A stretch of 64,000 nt of DNA from the NCBI RefSeq assembly GCF_017654505.1, contig NC_054549.1:28507647-28571646 (forward strand), written 5' to 3'. The stretch is from Polyodon spathula. Its lineage: Eukaryota; Chordata; Actinopteri; Acipenseriformes; Polyodontidae. Each line of letters opens with the position of its first letter. Within the stretch, counting starts at the first letter, position 1. The position numbers were made by a program, and so were the translations under genes. Below, in pieces: positions 1 to 10,487 of the stretch. A model generated the notes under the pieces. That model had not been told where the DNA came from. It made no database searches and was given only the letters and a program-made list of their open reading frames with translations.

Positions 1-79
1 GACAAGGTGATCCCCAGATTCGATCCTGGAGGTTTTGCGATCTCCACCAGAAGAGGGCCTGATGCGTTCGTTACAGAAT
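1..79 (-). CDS. GRIP2: GRIP2 coding exon 8 (start of PDZ3), cut by window edge
   Basis: The acceptor TTTACCTAG precedes AT, which completes the Asp codon begun in exon 7, then SVTNASGPLLVEIAKPPG and SNLGITL. NASGPL-VEI-K-PGS-LGI-L is the opening of PDZ3 in GRIP1 and GRIP2, with the GLGF-type loop as LGITL. The exon continues past base 1. PDZ3 of GRIP proteins lies upstream of the PDZ4-5-6 set that binds AMPA receptor tails. Confidence 0.93.
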
Positions 80-1668
80 CTAGGTAAACCAAACGCAAAA
101 CCAAAAATGTTAATTAATCACCGCAAAAAAGCCTGTGCAGCGTTCTCTACGGATCCCAATATTGACAGGTTGGTGCAATCAGGATATGAGCCAAAAAGAT
201 CCCAACCCTATGACTTGCCCTGCACTCCATGCACTATGGCCTTTAGATCAAATGTTATTAAAATAAATTCTGCATCTGTGGGGTAACAGTAGTAATTAGT
301 AAATCCATGGTCTGACATTTAGCAAAAGCATCATGATTACTGCACTCCCTACGTATTTTCAGGTTGCAGATACTAGTGGAATGCCATTTTAAGGCAAACA
401 GAAGCCATGACCATACAGTTCTGCAGCACAAGTCATTTTATAACGAGGGAGAACTTTGAAATAGAGAACTCTGGATTTAAAGATGGTTTCCTTTAACAAG
501 CGGCTAAGAAGTATTTCCAAAGTACATTTCTCCATAATGCCACATATGGGTTGTTTCAATGGAGAAGCTAAGCGGAAGTACTGGAGATTGGCATTCCTCG
601 GGAACAGATGTCAGCTGCATTTGCAAACCCGCTCAACTTTTTCCTGTTGACTTTTGAAGTGTGTAGACGGGGAGAATATGACCCTTAAAAAAGGTTAAGA
701 TGCTTAGAAATGGCTTTTAAACGACAGAAGCATTTAGCCTCCTGTAAAGTGCTTTATACGCACACCACTTGCATTACTAAATGACATCATATTAGAAAGA
801 GTATTATTAGCAGTAAATAAGGGGCAGAGATCCCTTTGCAGGAAAGCAGCAGTTATGGGAACACATTTGGTTTTGAAGAGGTCAAATCATATCGTCGTCA
901 GAAGGTCAGGAGCCTGCTGTTCAGCCAAATTGAAAACACGGAGTGATTTGCATCAGTAATCAAGTGGAAGCTAAATACACTCATTATCAAAGGCAGCGGA
1001 ATATGGAGGAGTGAGTTGGAATCTCGACATTCCAGAACACCAAAAGGCACTATATGGATTTAACACAATACGGATGAGACAAGATATTGTTAAATTTCTT
1101 TGCTGAGGAACATCTGTCCAATCAATTACCCGGATATTTTATTCAGGGACAATACAACTATTAAGCAAGCCAAATACCTGCTCTTAGCAACTAGGTCAGC
1201 GTGGAACCTTTAAATGACAATTCTAAACAGTTTAACTACATTCTAACATGCTTGTAAATGTTCACATTACACCATAAAATCTTAAATCAGAGTTTAACCC
1301 CAGCCAGGAAACTACAGTAAAATAACTGGACACTGTGTGCTATGCTAAAATCCCAGTTTAAAGGTAAAACAAAAAATTGCAAAAAGCTTTGTGTACATCC
1401 TTATACAAACATCCACACTGCTTGTATTATTCACCTGTCCCACAGTTTCACTAAGCTGGACAGCACTATAAAAAACATTAAACTAGGACAGCAGATAAGA
1501 ACTTGGCTCTAAAACATTATCCATCACACAAATGATATAATCCTGTAAAATTAAGGTGTCAGAAGATGGAACAAGCAAAGGGCATTTATATGCTTATAAA
1601 AACCCTGCGAGACAATGCTCGGCCACCCCAGTAGTAGCCCACCCCAAAGAAGCTGAAAACCTTCTTAC
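80..1668 (-). other. GRIP2 intron 7
   Basis: The 1.6-kb intron between exons 7 and 8. It is AT-rich unique-looking sequence. I see no exon-like open frame, no transposon ends and no long simple repeat in it. Confidence 0.85.
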
Positions 1669-1814
1669 CCATGATGGAAACGTCATACTCGATTTGGAAG
1701 AGGGCCTCTTGGCCACACTGGGCAAGCGCATTGAGGGCTTCAGCATGTGGCACAGTGTGCAGGGGTATCCCATCTACGCTCAGGAGACGGTCACTGGCTT
1801 TCAGGGTCCCTTCC
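1669..1814 (-). CDS. GRIP2: GRIP2 coding exon 7 (second half of PDZ2)
   Basis: A 146-bp exon, the same length and phases (2 in, 1 out) as exon 4, which encodes the matching half of PDZ1. This is a trace of the internal domain duplication that built GRIP proteins. It reads [40 protein letters not shown] and [14 protein letters not shown] and ALFQ-EYDV are GRIP2-like. The usual PGD or VGD before RLL is ASD here, an uncommon change at a turn that is nearly always GD in PDZ domains. Acceptor is CTCTACAG and donor GTAAGAAG, a strong pair. Confidence 0.96.
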
Positions 1815-3435
1815 CTGTAGAGAACAAGGACAGCTGAAATTTGCCCATGCATTACTGCTGACTAGGGCAGAGCAACAATCACAGTTGACTTGATACCACC
1901 CAGTGAATAAACGGGGTGATTGGAAGACCATAATGCAAAATACATTAAGTGCATTTTATGTTGAATTTTGACAATTCAACCTTAAAAGCAGATAGACTGG
2001 GATGCTGAAAGGACATTTTGTACTATATAGTAGATACAATGTACTAGGGCCTTCTGGAATTTTCCATGCCACTCTTTCTGCTCTAAAAACATCTCTTCCT
2101 TCATAGGTTATGGTTTTAAAATATGTATGTACCCAATTCCCAAGCAAGTACAGTACAGATGGAAGGGATTCCAACTTGTCAAAGTTTGGTTTTCCAGTGA
2201 GAATCTTTGAAAGCAGCAGCAGCATAAATTTGCCAGTGGAGGAGGGTGAGATGCACAAGGACACTGACAAGAAAGCAACTCCATCTTTTATTTGGCTTAC
2301 ACAGAAAATGTACTAACGCCAATAATCCAGTTCTAAAGCAAAGTTTAACACCTTCGCTTTTAAGTCCAACATGTCAACTTCTTTTTTTCTTTTGTTGACT
2401 AAAACAATGCAGCGCTAAGCAATATTCTTCCAAAGATACACTGGATTTAAAAGCAAACATGGTTTAAAACTTAAATCGTAGGATTCAAAAAAATAAATGG
2501 AATCAAAAGCACAGATATGGAAATATACAGAATGTCTTTAACCTTTTTGTCTTGAAAACCCTTTACTTGAAGAGTAGCATTTCTCACATCCACTTGGTTG
2601 TGTGTCAGGGGGACGTGTTAATGGTTACACTCTGGTGTATCAGCTGAACTTAGAGAGAAGGCATGTTTTAGAGCCTTCTTGAGGCCACGGTAGCATTTTA
2701 AAATGTTTTTGTTTTAAAGTCACCAGGATGATACACAGTTATTCTAACACGACGAATCCTAGTAGTTATGGTAACTGACATTTCAGACTCAAACAAAGTT
2801 GCTAGTTAAAAAAGGATATTTAAATCAATTTTTGTCACAAATATGTGTCTATTTTTTTAAGAAATGAGTTGCATGTAAAAATCCCCCATAGATAATCTAC
2901 AGTTGAGATGATTTTTTTAAAATACATTTTACATTTAAAGACATTAATTCTCTACAGTTTGGCAGGTGTAACTTTCTATTAAGCTTAGAGACAAAGAGTG
3001 TTTCAATTCTTAAAGCACAGTTTGCATGGCTATACCCAACAGACAACCTCAGCATGTAAAACTGGCTTATTGCTGTTCCATATACTGTGCATGGCTAACT
3101 AATGCCTGCAATTAAAAGATGAAAATATTCACTGGATTCAGAAAGCAATACTACATCATGATACAAAGCAGTTAAATCGGGACCATCACGTGTGAGACGT
3201 GGAACCAGGTAAAAGATTTAAATAATCAAAACCTTTTTTGAGAAACTCCAAACCACTTGGTTTGCTTTTGTATCACTGTATCTCTGCATATTAATGCACA
3301 ACAGGTGGAATTTCTCTTTTTAAAAGTAGTTCATTCTGGCCTGGTAACTGTGCTTTGAGAATCTAACTAATTGTGTATGAGGTTTCATGATTCATTTTCT
3401 TCTTAGATAGCTGATTCAATATACTGAAATTGTAC
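1815..3435 (-). other. GRIP2 intron 6
   Basis: A 1.6-kb intron with AT-rich sequence and short T runs. The small open frames on both strands around 1956-2316 show no recognisable protein and carry no splice-site support, so I treat them as chance. Confidence 0.85.
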
Positions 3436-3511
3436 CTGTCTGCTGGGCCACCAGGTCTCACATAGGTCACCACCAATGGCCGTGATTTGTGCCAGTCTTC
3501 ATGAGCTCCCC
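3436..3511 (-). CDS. GRIP2: GRIP2 coding exon 6 (middle of PDZ2)
   Basis: A 76-bp exon with acceptor TGATTTCAG and donor GTACA. It reads [20 protein letters not shown] then GPAD and a split Arg. GAHED with HKSRPLV and [10 protein letters not shown] is the GRIP2 form; GRIP1 has a DDRNKSRPVV version. This exon therefore carries the best evidence for the paralogue call. It spans the PDZ2 beta-C strand and the loop that leads to the GDRLL turn in exon 7. Phase is 1 in and 2 out. Confidence 0.95.
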
Positions 3512-3921
3512 CTGAAATCACAATTTGCAAAATGAAACAATGTCCACCTCACGCTGCACCGCTGTTAAGGGAATCACACAGCTACAAATAGTCCAGGATC
3601 TACATCCCCAAGCAGCGTCTGAATGGTCTCCAACAGCCTCGTCTCTTATGAGTTGTGTGTTTACTTGACTGTCCGGTGACAAGCCAAAAAGTGTGCATAG
3701 ACAAGAAAAACTGCATCAAAATGGCTTGTAAAAGTTTGACTTGCTGCCTGCTGTATATCTTTATAAAGCCTGTGGTTAAAAAGTTATATATATTTTTTTT
3801 CCCTGTGGGAACTGACAATCTTTTTATTTGGGTACTTAAAAGGCAACAGTTGACCTTTAGAAAAATTGGAGTACTGCCATTTTTATAGTACCGCAATAAA
3901 AAACCTAAAATTGATGCAAAC

Positions 3922-4008
3922 CTCTCAACACAAAGCCAAAGCTGTTGCCTTCCTTATGCAGACAGATCTCGATTGTCTTCGAAATTACACCTGAGCTGCT
4001 ATCAGGAG
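3922..4008 (-). CDS. GRIP2: GRIP2 coding exon 5 (linker and start of PDZ2)
   Basis: An 87-bp exon with acceptor TCTTCTCTCCAG and donor GTTTGC. It reads [20 protein letters not shown] and NSFGFVLRG. The [12 protein letters not shown] block contains the PDZ2 binding loop (GFVL). The preceding ISKT follows the GRIP2 pattern and not the GRIP1 one. Phase in and out are both 1. It is too short to be seen as an obvious open frame and was placed from phase and homology. Confidence 0.95.
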
Positions 4009-5821
4009 CTGGAGAGAAGAGGAAGCGGGTCAGTACTGAGTAAACACAATCCCCGTTTTACAATCCAACAGTCTAGACAGGAGAGCAAAGACAACCAACA
4101 CATGTTATGCAAAGGGCTGGATTGGATTTCTCTCCAAAATACATCATACTTGCATTGAAATGCACATTTTTATAGTTCATTTGCATTTTCAAGAACCTCT
4201 TTCCACCAAGTCTACTTGTGCAGTTTGAAAAAAAAAAAAAAAAACTTTTTATGGCAGATTCCATAGAAGTGTATTTTTAACAAACTGTTAAGAGGTTTTG
4301 GCCTACCCTGGGGATGTTTTGTTTGAAACTGTATAAAAATACAAAGCAATAATATGGTGCAAAATTAAAACTACAATAAAAAAAAAAAAAAATCAGTCAA
4401 GATACATTGAAAGGTTTCATGGTGGCCAGCTATAACAATTTCACACTATCAATTCTAAATATGATTCCCATTTCCCACTGGGCATGATGCAACTCCAAAG
4501 ATGCTTGAAACCTTGAAAAAAATATGAAATATTATTCTGCCAGTTTCTTTTAAGCGTTGTGTTTCAGATCACTGCTCAAGACCACTGTGGGATGGCATTA
4601 CACAGTACAGTCTCTACCAGTGACAGTAGTTGTTCTTAATTCAACATTTTCAAATGTGTATCTTTTAAAATAACATTTGACATCCATGTGTTCTAGATAA
4701 TATGAATTTACCGTTTAAAAAATGTGGTCCAAATTTTGATAGATAAAACACATAGGAGATGCTTGCATCATTCCAGTTGCACGTTTCTACCAATTACTCA
4801 GAGGTTTCAATGCTGCAATCAAGTCTCCTGTGGCTAGGTTTCTGAAGTTACCATTTGTGAAACATAGCAGTCAAGACCCTGGGGGCTAGATTTACATTTC
4901 TGGAAAGAGTTTAGTGTTTTCCACAATTCACCTTTCATCTTTGTAGAGCTAATATAAAACAAACACAAATTAAATTAGTGGGGTGAAGACTGTCTGTCAT
5001 TCTCAGCTACAGTGATCATTTCAGAATAGAGGGGAGTTACTGTGTACATCTTTTAATTTTTTGAGTGAATAGGATTTTCCACTCAAATTGCAAGGCTTTT
5101 TACACATGGTACATTTGAGATGGATTGTGAACTTAATGTAGCTCCAGTCTAGCACCAGTTAATTTTAAACTAATGAAGTCAAGTTACAATTCCTAACTTA
5201 AAGCGACAGTATTGTACCTTTTAGGGGAAACCTATTATTATTGTGTTGCTTTAATAAGAAAGTCTTTCTGAAAGTATGGACACTTTTATCAAAATCTTTC
5301 AGTTAAACATTTTTGCAATGAACAGATTATTCATCCACCACAGTGAAAAACCTCAATAAAATACAAGCTCAGTAAATGCTCCAAGATTGTTACAATGTGT
5401 GGGACCTGCATTTTATTTCTCATCAAAAGCATGTCAGTATCTCCTAAGTGTGTTAGCCTCTAAATTGCTTGTGCCCCATACATTTTGTCAAAACTAATAC
5501 AGCTTTGCCCTTGAGCCTGATTCTACCTGCAAAGTATGTACTTGCCAATTTTTGTTTTTTTGCTATAATCTTTTCGGCTAGACTTTCTTTTGGATACCAG
5601 TGATTTCCATGAAGTGCTCAAGGTTTTTGCAGATTATCTTAAAATCAGCCATGTGAACTAATAGAATGAGAACTTGTCTGCAGCCAATACTTTAAAAAAC
5701 ATCCTAGCATAGGTGAAAACGCTCTGGAGATCTGCAACAAGAGAAGCGCAGCTTAATATTTCATTAGTCCCTCTCTCACCCACCCCTCGTTTGGAAGCAT
5801 AGATAGTACTCAAATTCCTAC
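4009..5821 (-). other. GRIP2 intron 4
   Basis: A 1.8-kb intron with two poly-A runs (about 4229-4244 and 4378-4391). There is no visible transposon end and no conserved exon. The open frame that extends past exon 4 at 5658 is read-through into this intron. Confidence 0.85.
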
Positions 5822-5967
5822 CAGCAGGGGGCAGCTCATACTCCACTTCCAGGACCACACGCTCGCCCACATTCTTCAAGAGGCTGATGATTTCATCATG
5901 CCGCAGCTTGGTCAAGTTTATCCCATTCACCGATTTGATGTAGTCACCCACATTTAGCTGGTCGCTT
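5822..5967 (-). CDS. GRIP2: GRIP2 coding exon 4 (second half of PDZ1)
   Basis: A 146-bp exon with acceptor TTTTGCAG and donor GTAGGAA. It contains [37 protein letters not shown] and EYELPPA: the beta-strand with the GD turn, the alpha-B helix starting near RHDEI that lines the ligand groove, and the last strand of PDZ1. [10 protein letters not shown] and the [16 protein letters not shown] block are near-invariant in GRIP1 and GRIP2. The exon starts in phase 2 and ends in phase 1 (GCT G), joining exon 5 to make a second Ala. Confidence 0.97.
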
Positions 5968-6243
5968 CTGCAAAACACACCATGAAAATCAAAAGAAATA
6001 GCTTGTAAGCTGTCATAAGGTTCATTGCAAAAAGTATATTGGTGTAACAGCAAGTGTTGTAAGAAAAGGCTATTTTAGACTAGGGAAGACAAAATACAAC
6101 CAACCCAACTGCCAACACTTTTTTAAATGTTCTGCTTTGTACAAACTGAACTTTGTTGTCTTTATAGTAAAAAGACCTAATATACCTGGAAAAGGTTGGA
6201 ACTGTTTATTTTACAGTCTCTTTTGAGTTCCTCCAGTGCTTAC

Positions 6244-6379
6244 CTTGCAGCCAGACCCCCAGATCTCAAGTTCGACACTCTTGGTTTTCCGTCTTTATCT
6301 GTTCCACCAGAGATGGTCAACCCCAGAGTACTGCCTTCTTTCTTTATTAGTTCCACTATCGTAACTCCCCTAAACTCCT
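6244..6379 (-). CDS. GRIP2: GRIP2 coding exon 3 (first half of PDZ1)
   Basis: A 136-bp exon after a pyrimidine-poor TTCACAG acceptor, ending AG before GTAAG. It encodes EEFRG, then [20 protein letters not shown], then [23 protein letters not shown] with the following SGG is the carboxylate-binding loop of PDZ1 (the GLGF position), and [11 protein letters not shown] is a diagnostic GRIP stretch. The final Arg codon is split with exon 4 (AG plus A). The 276-bp intron that follows is the shortest here. Identity to mammalian GRIP1 and GRIP2 PDZ1 is very high by eye. Confidence 0.97.
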
Positions 6380-8606
6380 CTGTGAACAGAAAATGCACCA
6401 GATATTAATGGCAATGCTGTAGAAAACACATCAAATGCCTCACTTGTGGCTTAACAATATGATAGCGTGTTTAACACAAAACACAAATTAAAATTAAATT
6501 AAATAAGAAAATTTGAATTAGTTGATTTAGAAATAGATTTACACTTTCTATCAATCCATCCCCTTCCGCCATTGGGTCTGGTCAATAACAGAAGAGCGAG
6601 CACAACATAGTAACTTCTTCTGATACATACCATCAAATCTGAACAATGTACCAAACTCAAACCTGTCAAATATACAGATACAGAGTAATGAAACAATAGC
6701 AACATTGACACTTAATTCAAATTGAAATGGATTGCATTGTGAACTGATTACCATTGTCTTTTTCTACAGACTGATCCTTCTCTACAGCAGTCTTAAATTG
6801 TTAGATTGAATAACAATCAATAACTAACAAATTGCTGTACATGAAGGTCAGAACTGAATACAACTGGAGCAAGTCTATGTGTATCTCTATTTTTAGAAGT
6901 GCTCAACTGAAATTGGGATACATTTGCTTTAAGGTCATACAGGGCTGGAAGCAAAACAGCTAATTGCACGAAGAGCTCTGGGATATTCATCAGTTCTGGG
7001 TCTCTGTCAGATATGGTGAACTGTATGGAATTCGCTGGTGCTTTTTCTGATGTGGGCTAGTGTCCAGTTTCCAACCATCACAAAATGAAGATTCAGGAAT
7101 TAGCCCTAATCTGAAGTAGTCACAACACTTTTTACCCTCCTTCATAATAAAATACAGTCATCGTAGAGTTGTCATAAAACAACATTAAACAAAGACTGTG
7201 AACTATCCATAACTAATAGCATTATATACCATAGTGTAATGAACAAAAAAACCCATACAAGGCTCTGTGGTAAGGCTGTGAAACACTCAGAGTGAAAAGT
7301 ATACTCTTACAAACATACATCTAGATTTCTAAATGAAGGCTTAAGGGCAAATATATTGGTAGACAGCACTCCAAGGGTTAAACCACTTGCACAGGGATAA
7401 AACCACGGAACTCTGCTCAACCAGCCAAGGGCTAAGTAACTAGATTTCAAGGAGCAATTTTCCACCTCTTCTATGCTTTGTTAAAAGGGACTTTGCATTT
7501 TCATACGAACAGCTGCAAATATATTTGGTTTTCTTGTATTTGTTTTCAAATGAACGCTTATTTTTTAAAAATACACGTATATACTAGTAGTATCCTAACC
7601 CAAGGGAAAATGCAAATATGATCTAATTGTATTCAAATAACAATTTACTCCACCAGTTGAATGGGGATGTGCAAGCCACAATAAACAAGCGTGTCAATGA
7701 CATGTATCCCCAGCCACGGCTGGAAGTTCAAAATGAAAGCTATCACTAACATGATCAAGTAGATTATATGACCTACATCTAATGTATGCATAGGTAAAAA
7801 TCTAAGTTTGACATACATATAGCCAGATGCCTCTATGCGCCCCCAGATTCTAATCCTCTCAATAACTGAATGCCCCAGTTTCTTTACAATCGAATATACG
7901 TAAAAACGGAAGTCTGATATGGAGTACGAATGGACAGACCAGTACACCCTGCTCCCTGAATGCCCTTTTCAAGTTTCCTCCTAACTGGATAACAGACTGT
8001 CAAACAGACTGACAACCTTCCGGTACCAACACATTTTGAAACTCCGCCACTGGACAAGGGGTTCAGTAAATGATTAAAAACAGGCAGTCGAACAGTCCGA
8101 CAGCCTCCATAAACCCACAGACAATGATCGTTAGCTTGTGCTACAAAAAAAAAAAAAAAAAAAAAAAAAAGCTCCTTTACATGTTTCATCACAATTGTAA
8201 TCAGCTCTCTAGCTAGAGTGTATGCCTGACGTTAGCACTCTAGATTACATGGCATGCATAACCATTCAAGAACATGATAATAACTGGGTACCTACCAATG
8301 CGCCCTGCTCTTGCGTGCCAATTACTGGTGGAATACATGGAATTAAATGGCCTGTACTACGGGGTTACCAGCAAATTACAGCAGATAACAAAATGTTGTT
8401 CACAAGGCAATTTTCCTGCAATTGCACAACAGTAACCAATTAAGATCAGGAATCGTGGGTAATTACCCAGTTGTTACAATGTAATTAAATCGCTACTCAT
8501 GCCCCGTAATCAAAAGTGATCCCTACAGTTTTAAAGTGTGACTTGCAGTATGTACACCTGCCTGCCTCAAGTCCATCTCCATCAGTGGAGAATAATCTTA
8601 CATTAC
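6380..8606 (-). other. GRIP2 intron 2
   Basis: A 2.2-kb intron. The only clear structure is a 26-base poly-A run at 8145-8170. The rest is AT-rich and shows no coding signal on either strand. Confidence 0.85.
8145..8170. repeat. Poly-A run (26)
   Basis: An uninterrupted A26 tract. It could be a retrotransposon tail, but no LINE or SINE body is recognisable immediately to its left and no target duplication is obvious. Confidence 0.9.
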
Positions 8607-8687
8607 CTGGTATACTCTGCCTTCTTGGAGCGAGGGAATGCTCTGTCCCTGCAGGGTTCTTGCTCCCCTTGGAGTATGGGCCATCAT
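8607..8687 (-). CDS. GRIP2: GRIP2 coding exon 2 (linker before PDZ1)
   Basis: An 81-bp exon bounded by CAG on the acceptor side and GTAATG on the donor side. It reads DDGPYSKGSKNPAG followed by TEHSLAPRRQSIP. The DDGPY-KG and RRQSIP blocks are hallmarks of the GRIP1 and GRIP2 N-terminal linker and are followed in the family by EEFRG, which is what exon 3 supplies. Incoming and outgoing phases are both 1, so the exon can be skipped without breaking the frame. The RRQS motif is a plausible basophilic kinase site, which is inference. The conservation of a linker outside any PDZ fold helps confirm that this is GRIP and not another PDZ scaffold. Confidence 0.93.
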
Positions 8688-9662
8688 CTGATACAGGGGG
8701 GGAAAGGATTATATAGTATATAATGTAGTTAAATGTCTTGCAGCACAGTAAATCAACCTATACAAATTGGTCTATAATTTTAATTGACATCCAAGGCAGC
8801 GTTTGGGGTCAAAAACACTACTGTATATTAAATAAGCTAAAAAAATCTTTGTGGAACAGAACTTGATGAGTAATTAAACAGTTCCCGTGCGCCTTATAAT
8901 GAAAAAAATAAAATAAAATGAGCAAACACACGTACATACCAATGACAGCCTTCGTGACACTATACAAAAATACAGTTTAAAAACCCTACAAAATGGCAGC
9001 TTCATTCCCCTTACGTTATATAATTTAAACCATCAACCTGGAGCACTATCACAGTGGGTTGAACTGTTGTACAGTATCTACAGGTCTAGAAGTTACACTA
9101 TGGCATCATATGTCAAGTTGCAATAAGTGCAGCCCCAAAGTCATGGTATTGATTTCCCAAGCTGATGACAAGAATATGTTTCCTGTTCACTTCTGCTTAT
9201 GTAAGGGAATGCTGGAGCGCAACCCTTAATGACTGGATTATGTTGAAAATGGTCAAAACAATCATGTTAAGGAGTCCATCTCCAATGCCTTAACTGGGAA
9301 TAAATGTGTTATTTCCTGCACCCACTGGCAACTTCAAGCCTAAAATTGAAACATACTATACAGTATATCCAGTTATTTTAGTTAAAAAATACAACACAAT
9401 ACATTTCTATAACTGAAAATCTGGAGATAATGTGAACAAAGTAAAACAAGGTATTTGGCACTGCTATTTTTAATATTGGCCTTTAAATTCTTGAATAGTG
9501 TTGACTTTTGAGGTGTTTTCAAGTCAATTTAAAATTGGGGTTAGAGATAAAATATCACAATTTGGAACAAAAGGACTAATCATTTTGGAAAGGGGGGTGG
9601 TTACTAAAAAGCCAATATCACAATAATTTCAATAAAAACAAGTCGAGCCACTCTGAGTCATT

Positions 9663-10487
9663 CAGTACATTTACATGACAAAGCATTTTCACGAAAACTA
9701 ATGTTTTCTGAAAACTGAAAATTCAGAAAACTGATTTTCTTAAAAACGTCAGTTTTCTGTGTTTACATGATTAACAATAGAAACTCTAATTAGAATTCAA
9801 CTGTATACATGGATTGAAGTTTTTGGAAAACACAGGATATTTTTGCATGCAAAGTACTGTAGTAGCCTAAATACGATTTGAAGACCGGACATTTCTGCAA
9901 CAGAACGGAGACCAATCCAATAACTCCAGTGCTTTATCGAAGTGTCAGGTCTTAAATTAAAAAGATTACTATCCTATACCTCTATTCAGATTCCCCACAG
10001 TGTGCAACCAGCCTTTCCAACAGCTCATCCTGTTCTATATTACAAGTTTCTTTTGCAGACATTATTTTAAATTCTCATGTTATTTTAAAACTGGAAAACA
10101 TTTGCCTCTTTACTATGGGCTATTAACAAATACATACAGACTTTAACAAATGTATTACTTTATCCCTAACTAGATAAATAGATGCATGCAGACTGATTGC
10201 AGATTATTATTATTTTCTCTGTTTTTTAAAACCACGTGCAGGAGAAAAGGTACACATGCGCAGTAAGCTATTTCAATAAGTGTGCTTACATGATAGACAT
10301 TTTGTTAGTTTTCTGAATTTATTCTGAAATTTCTAAGTGCTGTTTTCCAAAAACTGACTTTCTGAATATTCTGATACATTTTCCGAAAACTGTGTTTACA
10401 ATACTTTTGATATTGGAATTAGCTTTCCGAAAGCTTAGTTTTCCGGAAAAAAAATATCTGAATTTTTACGCTCATGTAAACGTACTG
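9663..10487. mobile_element. 825-bp inverted-repeat DNA transposon or MITE with 3-bp target duplication
   Basis: The ends are CAGTACATTTACATGA on the left and TCATGTAAACGTACTG on the right, reverse complements at 15 of 16 positions. They are flanked on both sides by ATT (9660-9662 and 10488-10490), consistent with a 3-bp target duplication. The subterminal regions are full of AAAACT and AGTTTTC words in both orientations (for example 9700-9765 and 10300-10455), so the element could fold into a long, imperfect hairpin. There is no transposase-like frame. A 3-bp duplication suits the PIF/Harbinger group, though the ends are not diagnostic. Confidence 0.75.

Noticed and set aside
1556..1837. Plus-strand open frame of 93 codons
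   Set aside because: It lies antisense to GRIP2 exon 7 and is a shadow of it.
1586..6053. Calling the PDZ exons GRIP1
   Set aside because: PDZ1 alone fits both paralogues, but exon 5, 6 and 7 residues (ISKT, GAHED-HKSRPLV-TYVRPG, DGIPLH, ALFQ-EYDV) follow GRIP2.
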